A stretch of DNA of 11,289 nt from CF-118 sp035934385 (GTDB lineage Bacteria; Chloroflexota; Dormibacteria; Dormibacterales; Dormibacteraceae): NCBI GenBank assembly GCA_035934385.1, contig DASYXY010000065.1, forward strand, positions 1-11,289, given 5' to 3'. Of this stretch, positions 1 to 6,276 are shown in pieces. Under the pieces are notes generated by a model that worked only from the letters and a program-made list of their open reading frames with translations, did no database searches and had not been told where the DNA came from. Both the position numbers and the translations under genes were made by a program. Positions within the stretch are counted from its first letter, which is position 1; every line of letters starts with the position of its first letter.

Positions 1-399
1 CCGCCGCCGCCGGGGCAGCCGGCGCCAATGGGCTCAGCCCCAGGGGGCGCGGCCAGCAACAAGAACCTGTACACGATCCTTGCGTGGGCTCTTCTCCCAC
101 CGATCGGAAGCCTAATTTTTCTTTTCGCAGGCAAGGACGACCCGGACGTCAAGTTCAACTCCGCGCAGGCCGTCGTGATCCACGGCGCGGCGCTGGCTGT
201 CTACATCGTCCTGTGGGTGCTGACCATCATCGTCGTGTTCTTCGGGATCCTGCTCTTCATCTGGGGCTTTATCTGGTTCCTACTCTGGGTTGTCGGCGTG
301 ATCCTCGCGTTCCAGGCGAGTGGCCGCCGCATCAGCTTCCCTGTGCTCGGACCCCTGGCCGCCTCGTACGTGCCTATGGTCGAGGGCTGGGCGAAGTAA
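1..399 (+). CDS. DUF4870/Tic20-like small membrane protein, 5' end cut off
   Basis: The frame is open to the first base of the window and reads PPPPGQPAP before the ATG at 28, so the gene probably starts upstream and has a Pro-rich cytoplasmic head; the ATG at 28 would give 123 aa. From that Met there are about three hydrophobic segments (roughly residues 15-34, 50-74 and 76-97). Between the first two lies GKDDPDVKFNSAQA, which fits the 'polar loop, then hydrophobic helix ending in QA' pattern of DUF4870 (Tic20-like) proteins. The family is widespread and its function is not established. Two stop codons stand in tandem (397-402), followed by a strong hairpin. The family call rests on pattern only. 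Confidence 0.7.
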   Translation, partial: PPPPGQPAPMGSAPGGAASNKNLYTILAWALLPPIGSLIFLFAGKDDPDVKFNSAQAVVIHGAALAVYIVLWVLTIIVVFFGILLFIWGFIWFLLWVVGVILAFQASGRRISFPVLGPLAASYVPMVEGWAK

Positions 400-423
400 T
401 AAACCCCGCTTAAGCGATCCCTC

Positions 424-449
424 AAAGGCCCTGCCCGCGCAGGGCCTTT
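424..449. terminator. Bidirectional terminator between convergent genes
   Basis: A perfect 10-bp stem (AAAGGCCCTG, 424-433, with CAGGGCCTTT, 440-449) has a 6-nt loop. It lies between the stop of the plus-strand membrane protein gene (399) and the stop of the minus-strand coiled-coil gene (454). The stem ends in TTT on either strand and is followed by CCCTTTATT on the plus strand. Placement between two converging 3' ends is what a shared terminator would show. The U-tract is short. Confidence 0.75.
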
Positions 450-453
450 CCCT

Positions 454-735
454 TTATTCGGCCTTCAGCTGGGCGATCGCCTGCGTGATGCCGTCGCGAA
501 GCTCGTCGCGCTCCGTGCGCAGCAGGTTGACCTCCGCCCGCGTCTCGTCGAGCTGCGTCCGCAGCCGAGCAAGCTCCGTCTGCAATTGGGGGATTCGCGG
601 ATCCTGATCGCCGCCGCTGCCTTGTGCTTCGGCCAGATCGAGGCGCGCCCGCTCGAGCGCGACCTTGAGCTGCCGGCGTTCGGTCAAAAGCTCCTGGACG
701 AGAGATTCGGAGGGCTTACCCTGCTCTTTCGACAT
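454..735 (-). CDS. Short coiled-coil protein of unknown function
   Basis: A 93-aa protein made almost entirely of two predicted coiled-coil helices (about residues 9-38 and 48-92, heptad-like Leu/Ala spacing as in QLQTELARLRTQLDE), separated by a flexible GSGGDQDPR hinge. It has no Cys, no membrane segment and no signal peptide. The ATG at 735 lies 20 bp inside the 3' end of the preceding gene (stop at 716), so translational coupling is likely. It is the last gene of the minus-strand run before the terminator at 424-449. I recognise no family. It could be a scaffold, or a partner of the upstream 95-aa protein, but nothing in the sequence proves a function. Confidence 0.7.
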   Translation of the reverse strand: MSKEQGKPSESLVQELLTERRQLKVALERARLDLAEAQGSGGDQDPRIPQLQTELARLRTQLDETRAEVNLLRTERDELRDGITQAIAQLKAE

Positions 736-1003
736 AGCGGCACAGGCCCGGCTGAAATTCGCGAAGCCTCATGTGCTCCATCTCACCGCGCAGGAACCGG
801 GCCTTCAGCTCGAGGCTCTTGATTCCCTTCGAAGATTCATAAGGAAAGCGGTACAGCTTGCCAGAGTCGACCAGCATGCAGAGCGCCAGCTGCTCGCCGT
901 CCTTCTCGATCACCTTCTTGTAGCAAGGGACAGTGCGTCGTGCGATCTCCATCTTCTGGAAGCCGCCGACTCGCCCGGCCAGGACGTCGATGGGACCACG
1001 CAT
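716..1003 (-). CDS. Unknown 95-aa protein downstream of radical SAM gene
   Basis: A small basic soluble protein with no recognised domain. The N-terminal part (MRGPIDVLAGRVGGFQKMEIARRTVP) is followed by a segment that looks like two or three short beta strands (QLALCMLVDSGKLYRFPY) and then a charged helix (LELKARFLRGEMEHMRLREF). Its two Cys (near residues 42 and 87) do not form a metal motif. The ATG at 1003 lies 13 bp after the stop of the radical SAM gene, and its own end overlaps the next gene by 20 bp, so it sits in the middle of a three-gene operon. An upstream in-frame stop at 1022-1024 limits any longer start. Function unknown; coding status is supported by the tight packing. Confidence 0.65.
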   Translation of the reverse strand: MRGPIDVLAGRVGGFQKMEIARRTVPCYKKVIEKDGEQLALCMLVDSGKLYRFPYESSKGIKSLELKARFLRGEMEHMRLREFQPGLCRYVERAG

Positions 1004-1016
1004 CTTGTGGGCAATG

Positions 1017-1937
1017 CTAAGTCAGCAGCGAAAGCTGTTTGGGTGGCGGAGGTGGCTGAAGCCGGATACGGCGGCGGTCACGCACCTGGTGGATCTCGCG
1101 CAGCCGCGCCACCTCTCGAATGGACGGCTCCGTCAGCGCCGACGGCAGGTACGGGCGGTCTCGGTACATGCGCTCATATTTCGGAACGAGCTCCGGCCAG
1201 TGGCGCTCGAGCACGGTCATGAAATGCTCTCGAGTGCCCGGGCGTAGGTGGAGCATGCCGGCCCAGACGCCGGTGGCTCCCGCCTGCCGCGCCGCCTTGA
1301 CCACCGCCTCGATCTGATCGGGCCTGTCGGAAAGGCCGGGCAGAATCGGCGCCATGCCGACGCTTGCTTTGATGCCCGCCGCGACGAGCTTTTCGATCGC
1401 TTTGAGTCGCTGCTGGGGCGGGGCAGTGCCGGGCTCGGTCTTGCGCCACACGTCCATGTCGATCGTCGGGATGCTGAAGGTCACGCCGAGCTCGGCGCGC
1501 CTGGCGACGTCGGTCAGCACGTCGATGTCGCGGACGATCATCGGGCCGCGAGTGATGAGACCGGCCGGGTTGCAAAAATCTCGCAACGCCTCGAGGCATT
1601 TCCGGGTGAGCTTGAAGCGGCCTTCAGCCGGCTGGTATGGATCCGTGGCTGCGCCGATGACGACGGTTTCCTTCTTCCATGACCTCTTGGCCAGCTCGCA
1701 CCGCAATACCTGCGCGACGTTGGTCTTGACTCGGATCGTCCTTCCGTAACGGTCGTCGTGCGGACGATCGGCGCGCAGCTCGTACGCGCGGACGTAGCAG
1801 AACGCACACCGATGCTCGCAGCCGACGTACGGATTGAGAGACCAGTTGAAGCCCATACCCTTCACAGGATTCAGGGCGGACTTGCACTCGATTTCCTCGT
1901 AGTGGATGTCCGCGCGGCGAGGCTCGAGCTCGGCCAT
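1017..1937 (-). CDS. Rv2578c/SplB-like radical SAM protein
   Basis: Starting at the ATG at 1937 the protein has 306 aa. The radical SAM cluster motif is GCEHRCAFCY (Cys40, Cys44, Cys47, CxxxCxxC), followed by the ATDPYQPAEG segment typical of the Rv2578c branch of COG1533, the family that contains spore photoproduct lyase and is often labelled 'DNA repair photolyase'. The substrate is unknown. The C-terminus is PPPPPKQLSLLT; QLSLL (301-305) resembles the QL[S/D]LF peptide that binds the beta sliding clamp. An in-frame GTG at 1982 would add 15 residues but lies inside a perfect hairpin (1972-1996), so I prefer 1937; TACACT (1944-1949) stands 6 nt upstream and could be the -10 of a leaderless mRNA. 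It follows nth and leads the two unknown small genes. Confidence 0.88.
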   Translation of the reverse strand: MAELEPRRADIHYEEIECKSALNPVKGMGFNWSLNPYVGCEHRCAFCYVRAYELRADRPHDDRYGRTIRVKTNVAQVLRCELAKRSWKKETVVIGAATDPYQPAEGRFKLTRKCLEALRDFCNPAGLITRGPMIVRDIDVLTDVARRAELGVTFSIPTIDMDVWRKTEPGTAPPQQRLKAIEKLVAAGIKASVGMAPILPGLSDRPDQIEAVVKAARQAGATGVWAGMLHLRPGTREHFMTVLERHWPELVPKYERMYRDRPYLPSALTEPSIREVARLREIHQVRDRRRIRLQPPPPPKQLSLLT

Positions 1938-1971
1938 CGGATGAGTGTAGAACAAATGTTCGTATGTCGGG

Positions 1972-1996
1972 TACCTCCCCACCGTGTGGGGAGGTA
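1972..1996. repeat. Perfect 11-bp stem hairpin, REP-like
   Basis: TACCTCCCCAC (1972-1982) pairs exactly with GTGGGGAGGTA (1986-1996) around a CGT loop, and is followed by AGGAGGGGGTGG. It lies between the stop of nth (2017) and the radical SAM gene. There is no T-run on either strand, so it is not a classical intrinsic terminator, although it could protect or end the nth transcript. The CCTCCCCAC/GTGGGGAGG pattern with a trailing G-rich tail resembles short dispersed palindromic repeats found in many high-GC genomes; whether it recurs in this genome cannot be seen here. Confidence 0.6.
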
Positions 1997-2016
1997 AGGA
2001 GGGGGTGGCAAACGGC

Positions 2017-2787
2017 CTACTTCCGAGCGGCGCGTCCCTTCGGCCGGGTGCAGGACGATGGGCAGAAGTCGTTCAGGACGCACTCTTCGCAGCGCGGCCG
2101 GCGGGCGATGCACACCCGCCGCCCATGCAGGATCAGGCGCAGCGACAAAGCGGTCCATTCGCTGGGCGGAACCATCCGCGTCACCTGCGCCTCGATCTTC
2201 TCGGGAACCCGCGTCTTCACGAGTCCGAGGCGGTTGCTCAAACGAGTGACGTGCGTGTCGACCGCGAAACCCGGAATGCCGAAGCCCGCGCCCAGGATCA
2301 CGTTCGCGGTCTTGCGGCCGATACCGGGCACCTGCACGAGGTCATCCATGCTCGGCGGGACCTCGCCACCGAACTTTTCCACCAGGGCCCGGCTCGCGGC
2401 GATGATGCGGCGCGACTTAAGCCTGAAAAACCCGGTGGGGATGATGATCCTTTCGATCTCGGCCGGGTCGGCGCCGGCCAGGTCCAGCGCTGTCGGGTAC
2501 CGCCCGAACAGGATCGGCGTCACCTGGTTCACAGACTTGTCGGTCGTCTGCGCCGAAAGGATCGTGGCGATGAGCAGTTGAAACGGGTTCTCGTGCACCA
2601 GCTCGGTCACTGCTGGATACAGGTCGCGAAGCCGCTCGACCGTCAGCTGCGCGCGCACGCGAGCACCGCGCGGCGGTGATGGTCTCAGAAGCGCGTTGGG
2701 ACGCCGCTTCTTGCGCGGCCTGGCCTTTCCGGCTCCGGCCGCCTTAGGAGGCAAGAAGCCTGCGCGCCGCCGCCGCGATCTGCCCAC
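2017..2787 (-). CDS. nth: Endonuclease III (DNA glycosylase/AP lyase)
   Basis: Base-excision repair enzyme that removes oxidised pyrimidines and cleaves the abasic site. The helix-hairpin-helix VPGIGRKTANVILG (about 153-166) contains catalytic Lys159, and AVDTHVTRLSNRLGL carries catalytic Asp177; their 18-residue spacing equals that of E. coli Nth (Lys120/Asp138). The [4Fe-4S] loop is complete: Cys226-x6-Cys233-x2-Cys236-x5-Cys242. The GTG at 2787 gives 256 aa with an unusual Arg/Lys/Pro-rich N-terminus of about 45 residues and a 44-bp overlap with yqeY. A later GTG at 2658 would remove most of that tail, so the start is uncertain. It follows yqeY in the same direction and precedes the radical SAM gene. 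Confidence 0.95.
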   Translation of the reverse strand: MGRSRRRRAGFLPPKAAGAGKARPRKKRRPNALLRPSPPRGARVRAQLTVERLRDLYPAVTELVHENPFQLLIATILSAQTTDKSVNQVTPILFGRYPTALDLAGADPAEIERIIIPTGFFRLKSRRIIAASRALVEKFGGEVPPSMDDLVQVPGIGRKTANVILGAGFGIPGFAVDTHVTRLSNRLGLVKTRVPEKIEAQVTRMVPPSEWTALSLRLILHGRRVCIARRPRCEECVLNDFCPSSCTRPKGRAARK

Positions 2788-3196
2788 CCTCGGCGCGACC
2801 TGCGAGGCGCGCTGTCGCCTCCTTCATCACCGCCCCGAAAGCCTTTGGCCCGTCAGGGTTCAGCTGAGCGATCACCGCGCGGACCTCAGCTTCGATCTCC
2901 GCGTCGCTAAGGCCGGCAGGCACGTAGCCGCGCAGGATCGACATCTCCAGCTCTTCTCGACGCGCGGATTCGTCGCGGCCGGCCTTGCGATAAATGTCGA
3001 TCGCCTCCTGGCGTCTCTTCACCTCTTTGCGGGCCACTCGCACTACGAGGTCGTCGTCGACCGAACCAGACGCTCCAGGCTCCTTGCTCGCGCGGACAAC
3101 CTCGCTCTTCAGCAGCGAAAGCGTGCTGAGCGCATTCTCGTCGCGCTTGCGCCTGGCATCCACCATTTCAGATTCAAGTCGTTCGAAAAGCGGCAC
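2744..3196 (-). CDS. yqeY: GatB/YqeY domain protein
   Basis: A 150-aa YqeY-family protein, related to the tail domain of the GatB subunit of Asp/Glu-tRNA amidotransferase. Its exact role is not established, though tRNA-linked functions are usually assumed. Family marks are the helical N-terminus (PLFERLESEMVDARRKRDEN), the central RKEVKRRQEAIDIYRKAGR, the YVPAGLSDAEIE segment, and GAVMKEATARLAGRAEGG near the C-terminus. The GTG at 3196 gives the usual family length; a GTG at 3211 would add five residues. I prefer 3196 because a -10-like GACAAT (3204-3209, read on the minus strand) ends 7 nt before it, as in a leaderless mRNA. It is the first gene of the minus-strand repair-related run and overlaps nth. 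Confidence 0.9.
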   Translation of the reverse strand: MPLFERLESEMVDARRKRDENALSTLSLLKSEVVRASKEPGASGSVDDDLVVRVARKEVKRRQEAIDIYRKAGRDESARREELEMSILRGYVPAGLSDAEIEAEVRAVIAQLNPDGPKAFGAVMKEATARLAGRAEGGQIAAAARRLLAS

Positions 3197-3203
3197 TTCG
3201 GCG

Positions 3204-3232
3204 ATTGTCACATATGGACCGATCACCGATAA
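3204..3232 (-). promoter_or_regulatory. Candidate yqeY promoter
   Basis: On the minus strand TTATCG (3232-3227) and GACAAT (3209-3204) are separated by 17 bp, and the -10-like box ends 7 nt before the GTG at 3196. The -10 matches TATAAT at 4 of 6 positions; the -35 is poor. Its -10 overlaps the -35 of the opposite promoter and vice versa. Inferred from pattern only. Confidence 0.4.
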
Positions 3233-3233
3233 T
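3205..3233 (+). promoter_or_regulatory. Sigma-70-type promoter, probably leaderless
   Basis: TTGTCA (3205-3210), a 17-bp spacer and GATAAT (3228-3233) each match the consensus at 5 of 6 positions. Transcription would start about 3240-3242, that is at or next to the ATG at 3242, giving a leaderless mRNA. The -10 lies inside the palindrome CCGATAATCGG (3226-3236), preceded by a second CCGAT-like half site, which could serve as an operator. Confidence 0.6.
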
Positions 3234-3241
3234 CGGCGCCT

Positions 3242-4048
3242 ATGTCCCCGTTGGTGCTGGCTGGGGTGGCAGTCGTCCTGATCGGCATCGTGGCCGTCAC
3301 GTTCGTAATGCGACACAAGTCGACCGAGAAACGATCTATGTACTCGGCGCGGCGCTCCCAGATCGAGCACAAGGTCAAAGCAGCCCGATCGCGCACGCTC
3401 GCGCCGCATGGCCGTTCGGGGAAGGCGCCCACAGCAGCCGAGATCGCAGCCACGCCGGTCACGCCCGCATATGAAGCTCCCGTGGCGCCGAGGCAGGCGT
3501 GGGAGGTCGGGCCCGCGACCGCGTCCGCCTTCGCCTCGCCGCCGGCGGCGGCGCCGCCCGCGTTCACGCCACCTGCCTACACACCTGGGCCGCCGGAGCC
3601 CTTCACCCCCGCCCCGAGCGCCCCCGTGGAGGAGCCTTCTTGGACACCCGCGCCGGCCGAACCCTCGTGGACGCCCACGCCGGCACCCGCCATGTCGAGC
3701 CCCGCGCCGGCCGAACCGGCGGTCGCGCCGGCGCCCGCGGGAACGCCTGCGGGCGGAGGCGCGTCATGGGAGATCGTCGGCGACGCTAAAGCTGGGCCCA
3801 TCGAAGAACGGGCACCAAAGCGCAAGGAAAAGGGCAAAGGCAAGGACAAGGGCAAAGCAGCTGCCGCCACCGCTACGGGCGCGTGGCAGCTGGCGTCTGG
3901 TGACGCGCCGGCCGAGCAGGACGCGGAAGAAGAGTTCAAGGGGCCGAACGCGGCTATGCAGATCGCTCAGTACGTGCTGCTGGTCGCGGGCCTCGTCACG
4001 GTCTTGATCGGCGTGCTGGTCATCTTGGCCAACACCAAGGTCAGCTAG
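3242..4048 (+). CDS. Two-TM protein with Pro/Ala-rich linker
   Basis: A 268-aa protein I cannot assign to a family. Residues 3-22 form a TM helix followed by positive charges (RHKSTEKR), so the linker probably lies in the cytoplasm; residues 243-263 form a second TM helix at the very end. The linker is low-complexity Pro/Ala (about 62-175) with a tandem nonapeptide EPSWTPAPA/EPSWTPTPA (131-148), then a Lys/Gly run (193-205) and an acidic patch (226-232). Short Trp motifs recur: QAWEVGPA (85), ASWEIVGDA (174) and GAWQLASGDA (213). The ATG at 3242 has a good promoter directly upstream and no Shine-Dalgarno sequence. The stop overlaps the convergent cofD stop by 8 bp. It may be a tether or scaffold; function unknown. 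Confidence 0.8.
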   Translation: MSPLVLAGVAVVLIGIVAVTFVMRHKSTEKRSMYSARRSQIEHKVKAARSRTLAPHGRSGKAPTAAEIAATPVTPAYEAPVAPRQAWEVGPATASAFASPPAAAPPAFTPPAYTPGPPEPFTPAPSAPVEEPSWTPAPAEPSWTPTPAPAMSSPAPAEPAVAPAPAGTPAGGGASWEIVGDAKAGPIEERAPKRKEKGKGKDKGKAAAATATGAWQLASGDAPAEQDAEEEFKGPNAAMQIAQYVLLVAGLVTVLIGVLVILANTKVS

Positions 4049-4937
4049 ACCACCGTAGGATTTCGCGCGCGAGCCTCGCGCCTCCGTCATTCATGACGGT
4101 GTCGCACTCGAGCACTCGGTAGCCCAGCTGTTCGATCTGCGCGCGCAGCTGCGAGTCATGAGCGTCAAGGACGAATCCGGAGCAGCGATCGCGATATCGC
4201 CTCGCCACCTCGAGCGGCGATGGATCAAGATCCATCGCGCGCATCATCTCCACGGTCGGGCCTTTCAGCGCGCGGCCGCCGATGATCGGGCTCACCGCGA
4301 CCGTCACGTCACGAGGTATCTGATCGCCGATCAGCGCGAGGATGGGATCGATGGAGATCAGAGGGTTCGACGGGCCGATCACGATCAGGTCCGCCTCGCG
4401 CACGGCAGCGACCGCGGCGGACGAAGGTCGCGCCGACTCCAGCCCCTCGAAATCGATTGCGCGCAGGGCTGGTTCGAGGCGCTCGCGCACAAAGTACTGC
4501 TGCAGCGACAGGGTGCCTCTTTCGGTCGAAAACTTGGTCCTAACCGCGTCGTCTGACATCGGCACGACCTGCGACTTCAGGCCGAATCTGCGGCACAGCT
4601 CAAGCGATGCCTCGGTCAGCGTGGCGCCTCGGCGGAGCATCTCGGCGCGGAGCACGTGCAGGGCGAGGTCTCTGTCTCCGATGCGGAACCAGGTTTCCTC
4701 GCCCAATGTGCGAAGCACATCAAGGGCGTGGAAGGTCTCGTCGTTCTGACCGTAGCCCGCGGCCTCGTTGAAAACCCCGGCCAGCCTGTAAATGACGGCG
4801 TCCACATCAGGGCACACGAGCAGGCCCCAGAACTCGTCGTCGTCGGCCGTGTTGGCGATCACGGTCAGGTCGCCGGCGGGAAGGACAGCGTCGAATCCCG
4901 CAGCGAGCTTGGCTCCGCCGGTTCCGCCCGCGATCAC
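4041..4937 (-). CDS. cofD: CofD/FbiA, phospholactyl (or PEP) transferase of F420 synthesis
   Basis: Transfers the phospholactyl-type group from the CofC product (LPPG or its phosphoenolpyruvyl analogue) to FO, making F420-0 or dehydro-F420-0, in the cytoplasm. Seen in the 298 aa: the N-terminal nucleotide-binding loop AGGTGGAKLA (3-12), ANTADDDEFWG (28-38), IGPSNPLISIDPIL (187-200), SPIIGGRALKGP (216-227) and VMNDGGARLA (281-290), all characteristic of the family. The GTG at 4937 removes the start of the first beta strand. The upstream in-frame residues LKVVV read like the usual family start, and a CTG at 4949 would overlap the cofE TGA, so the true start may be non-canonical. It is the last gene of the fgd-cofC-cofE-cofD operon and converges on the Pro-rich protein gene with an 8-bp overlap. 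Confidence 0.95.
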   Translation of the reverse strand: MIAGGTGGAKLAAGFDAVLPAGDLTVIANTADDDEFWGLLVCPDVDAVIYRLAGVFNEAAGYGQNDETFHALDVLRTLGEETWFRIGDRDLALHVLRAEMLRRGATLTEASLELCRRFGLKSQVVPMSDDAVRTKFSTERGTLSLQQYFVRERLEPALRAIDFEGLESARPSSAAVAAVREADLIVIGPSNPLISIDPILALIGDQIPRDVTVAVSPIIGGRALKGPTVEMMRAMDLDPSPLEVARRYRDRCSGFVLDAHDSQLRAQIEQLGYRVLECDTVMNDGGARLAREILRWSS

Positions 4938-4945
4938 GACGACCT

Positions 4946-5686
4946 TCAGCGGAACAGGTCCTCGCCCGCGGGACGCACCATGTCCCGGCCCGCGCCAGGC
5001 TCTCCCTCGAAGTCAAACCCGCGGATCACGACCACCGGCACGCGATTGGTCTTGGCCATGACCAGGCCGGCGGCGGCGGCAAGGTCATCGGCAACCGCGA
5101 GCACCGTTGCATGCAGGCTCTTGCCCGAGTCATCAAACGTTCCGCGGAGGTCGCGCACCGGTGGAACGCCCGCAAGCCCGAGCGCGACGTTGACGATCCC
5201 CAGGCGCCACGGGCGTCCAAACGTGTCGGAGATGACTACGCCGACCTTCACCCCGACGGCCGCTTGCAGGCGGTCACATATACGGCGCGCGCTGGCGTCG
5301 GGGTCATCAGGCAGAAGCGTCACGAAGTCATCGCCCGGAACGTTGGAATGGTCCACGCCGCCGTTGGCCGCCACGAACCCATGGCGCGTCTCGGTGATGA
5401 GGATCCGTTCCGAGCGGACGACCCTCACGCTCTCGTCGAGAACGATCTGCACGAAACGCGGATCGGGCGCCGCGATCAGCAGCGGCGCGATCCGTTCCGC
5501 CTCAGCGCTCGCCGTCACCTCGGACAGGCGGCGAAGACATCCCTCTGCCTTGGAGACGACTTTCTGCGCGACCACGACCACATCGCCATCGACAAGCGAT
5601 GAATGCGTTGCGATCAGCTGCGCCAGGTCGTCGCCCGGATGGACTTCGGGCAAGCCCTCGACGGCGAGGACCTCCAGGCGCCTCAC
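4946..5686 (-). CDS. cofE: CofE, F420-0:gamma-glutamyl ligase
   Basis: GTP- and metal-dependent ligase that adds gamma-linked glutamates to F420-0. The 246-aa protein shows the family signatures VEGLPEVHPGDDLAQLI (9-25), DGDVVVVAQKVVSKAEG (33-49), ANGGVDHSNVPGDD (107-120) and ISDTFGRPWRLGIVNVALGLAG (152-173). Length and motifs match the stand-alone ligase; the C-terminal FMN/nitroreductase domain of actinobacterial FbiB is absent. The GTG at 5686 overlaps the cofC stop by 4 bp (GTGA), so translation is probably coupled. Since dehydro-F420 made from PEP needs a reductase, that enzyme, if used, must be encoded elsewhere. Confidence 0.96.
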   Translation of the reverse strand: MRRLEVLAVEGLPEVHPGDDLAQLIATHSSLVDGDVVVVAQKVVSKAEGCLRRLSEVTASAEAERIAPLLIAAPDPRFVQIVLDESVRVVRSERILITETRHGFVAANGGVDHSNVPGDDFVTLLPDDPDASARRICDRLQAAVGVKVGVVISDTFGRPWRLGIVNVALGLAGVPPVRDLRGTFDDSGKSLHATVLAVADDLAAAAGLVMAKTNRVPVVVIRGFDFEGEPGAGRDMVRPAGEDLFR

Positions 5687-6276
5687 ACGGCGCGCCGCAA
5701 GCGTTCCAGGTCGTCTGGCTCGTCCAGGTCGAGCGCCATCTCGGTCGAATGATGGACCAGGAAGTGGACGTTCCTCGTCTCGGCGTCGTGCCGGAAAAGC
5801 GCCAGCGAATCGCCACCGAAGTGCAGATTGATCGCGTCAGGCGGACGCAGATAAAGAGCATTGGTGCCACCGCGGCCGACCGCGGGAACGGCGATGACCA
5901 CCGGTCCAGGTTCCGCGGCCGCGTTGGTGAGAAGCCGACGCACGGATCGGGCCGTCACAAAGGGAAGATCGCTCGAGAGCACGAGCACTGAATCCGCGCC
6001 TCGTTCGACCGCGTAGCGGATGCCGCGCATTGCAGCCGTGTTCTGCCCCTCCTGCCGCGGCTCCACCAGGTACTCGGCGCCAAGCTTCTGCGCCAGCTCG
6101 CCGGCCAGGTTGCTGCCGGCCACCACCACGCGATGAGAGCCGGCCGCGGCGGCGCGGATGGCCCGCCGCGCGTTGCGGCGCGCGAGAGCCTCGCGCTGGC
6201 GCGGATCCAGCGCCGGTCCCAGACGCTGCTTCGCGGTGGCGAAATCCTTGGCGAGCACGATGACCCAGTCGTTCAT
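5683..6276 (-). CDS. cofC: CofC/FbiD, phospholactate (or PEP) guanylyltransferase
   Basis: Activates 2-phospholactate, phosphoenolpyruvate or a related phospho-acid with GTP, giving the donor used by CofD. The 197-aa protein has the nucleotidyltransferase-type N-terminus WVIVLAKDFATAKQRLG (4-20), a metal-site-like SSDLPF (101-106), the family segment GRGGTNALYLRPPDAI (134-149) and the C-terminal ALDLDEPDDLERL. The frame stays open upstream, but the ATG at 6276 overlaps the preceding stop as ATGA and begins right at the first beta strand, so it is the clear start. Which phospho-acid is used cannot be read from the motifs alone. Confidence 0.94.
   Translation of the reverse strand: MNDWVIVLAKDFATAKQRLGPALDPRQREALARRNARRAIRAAAAGSHRVVVAGSNLAGELAQKLGAEYLVEPRQEGQNTAAMRGIRYAVERGADSVLVLSSDLPFVTARSVRRLLTNAAAEPGPVVIAVPAVGRGGTNALYLRPPDAINLHFGGDSLALFRHDAETRNVHFLVHHSTEMALDLDEPDDLERLRRAV

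Noticed and set aside
665..1222. 185-residue plus-strand frame
   Set aside because: It is antisense to the coiled-coil, unknown and radical SAM genes, which have better support from motifs and packing.
3818..3860. A/G-rich run as a possible simple repeat or slippage site
   Set aside because: It encodes the in-frame Lys/Gly segment of the Pro-rich protein with mixed codons, and no frameshift is needed.
4656..5831. 391-residue open frame on the plus strand
   Set aside because: It lies antisense to cofD, cofE and part of cofC, has low-complexity Arg/Ser/Thr composition and no domain; it is a high-GC shadow.
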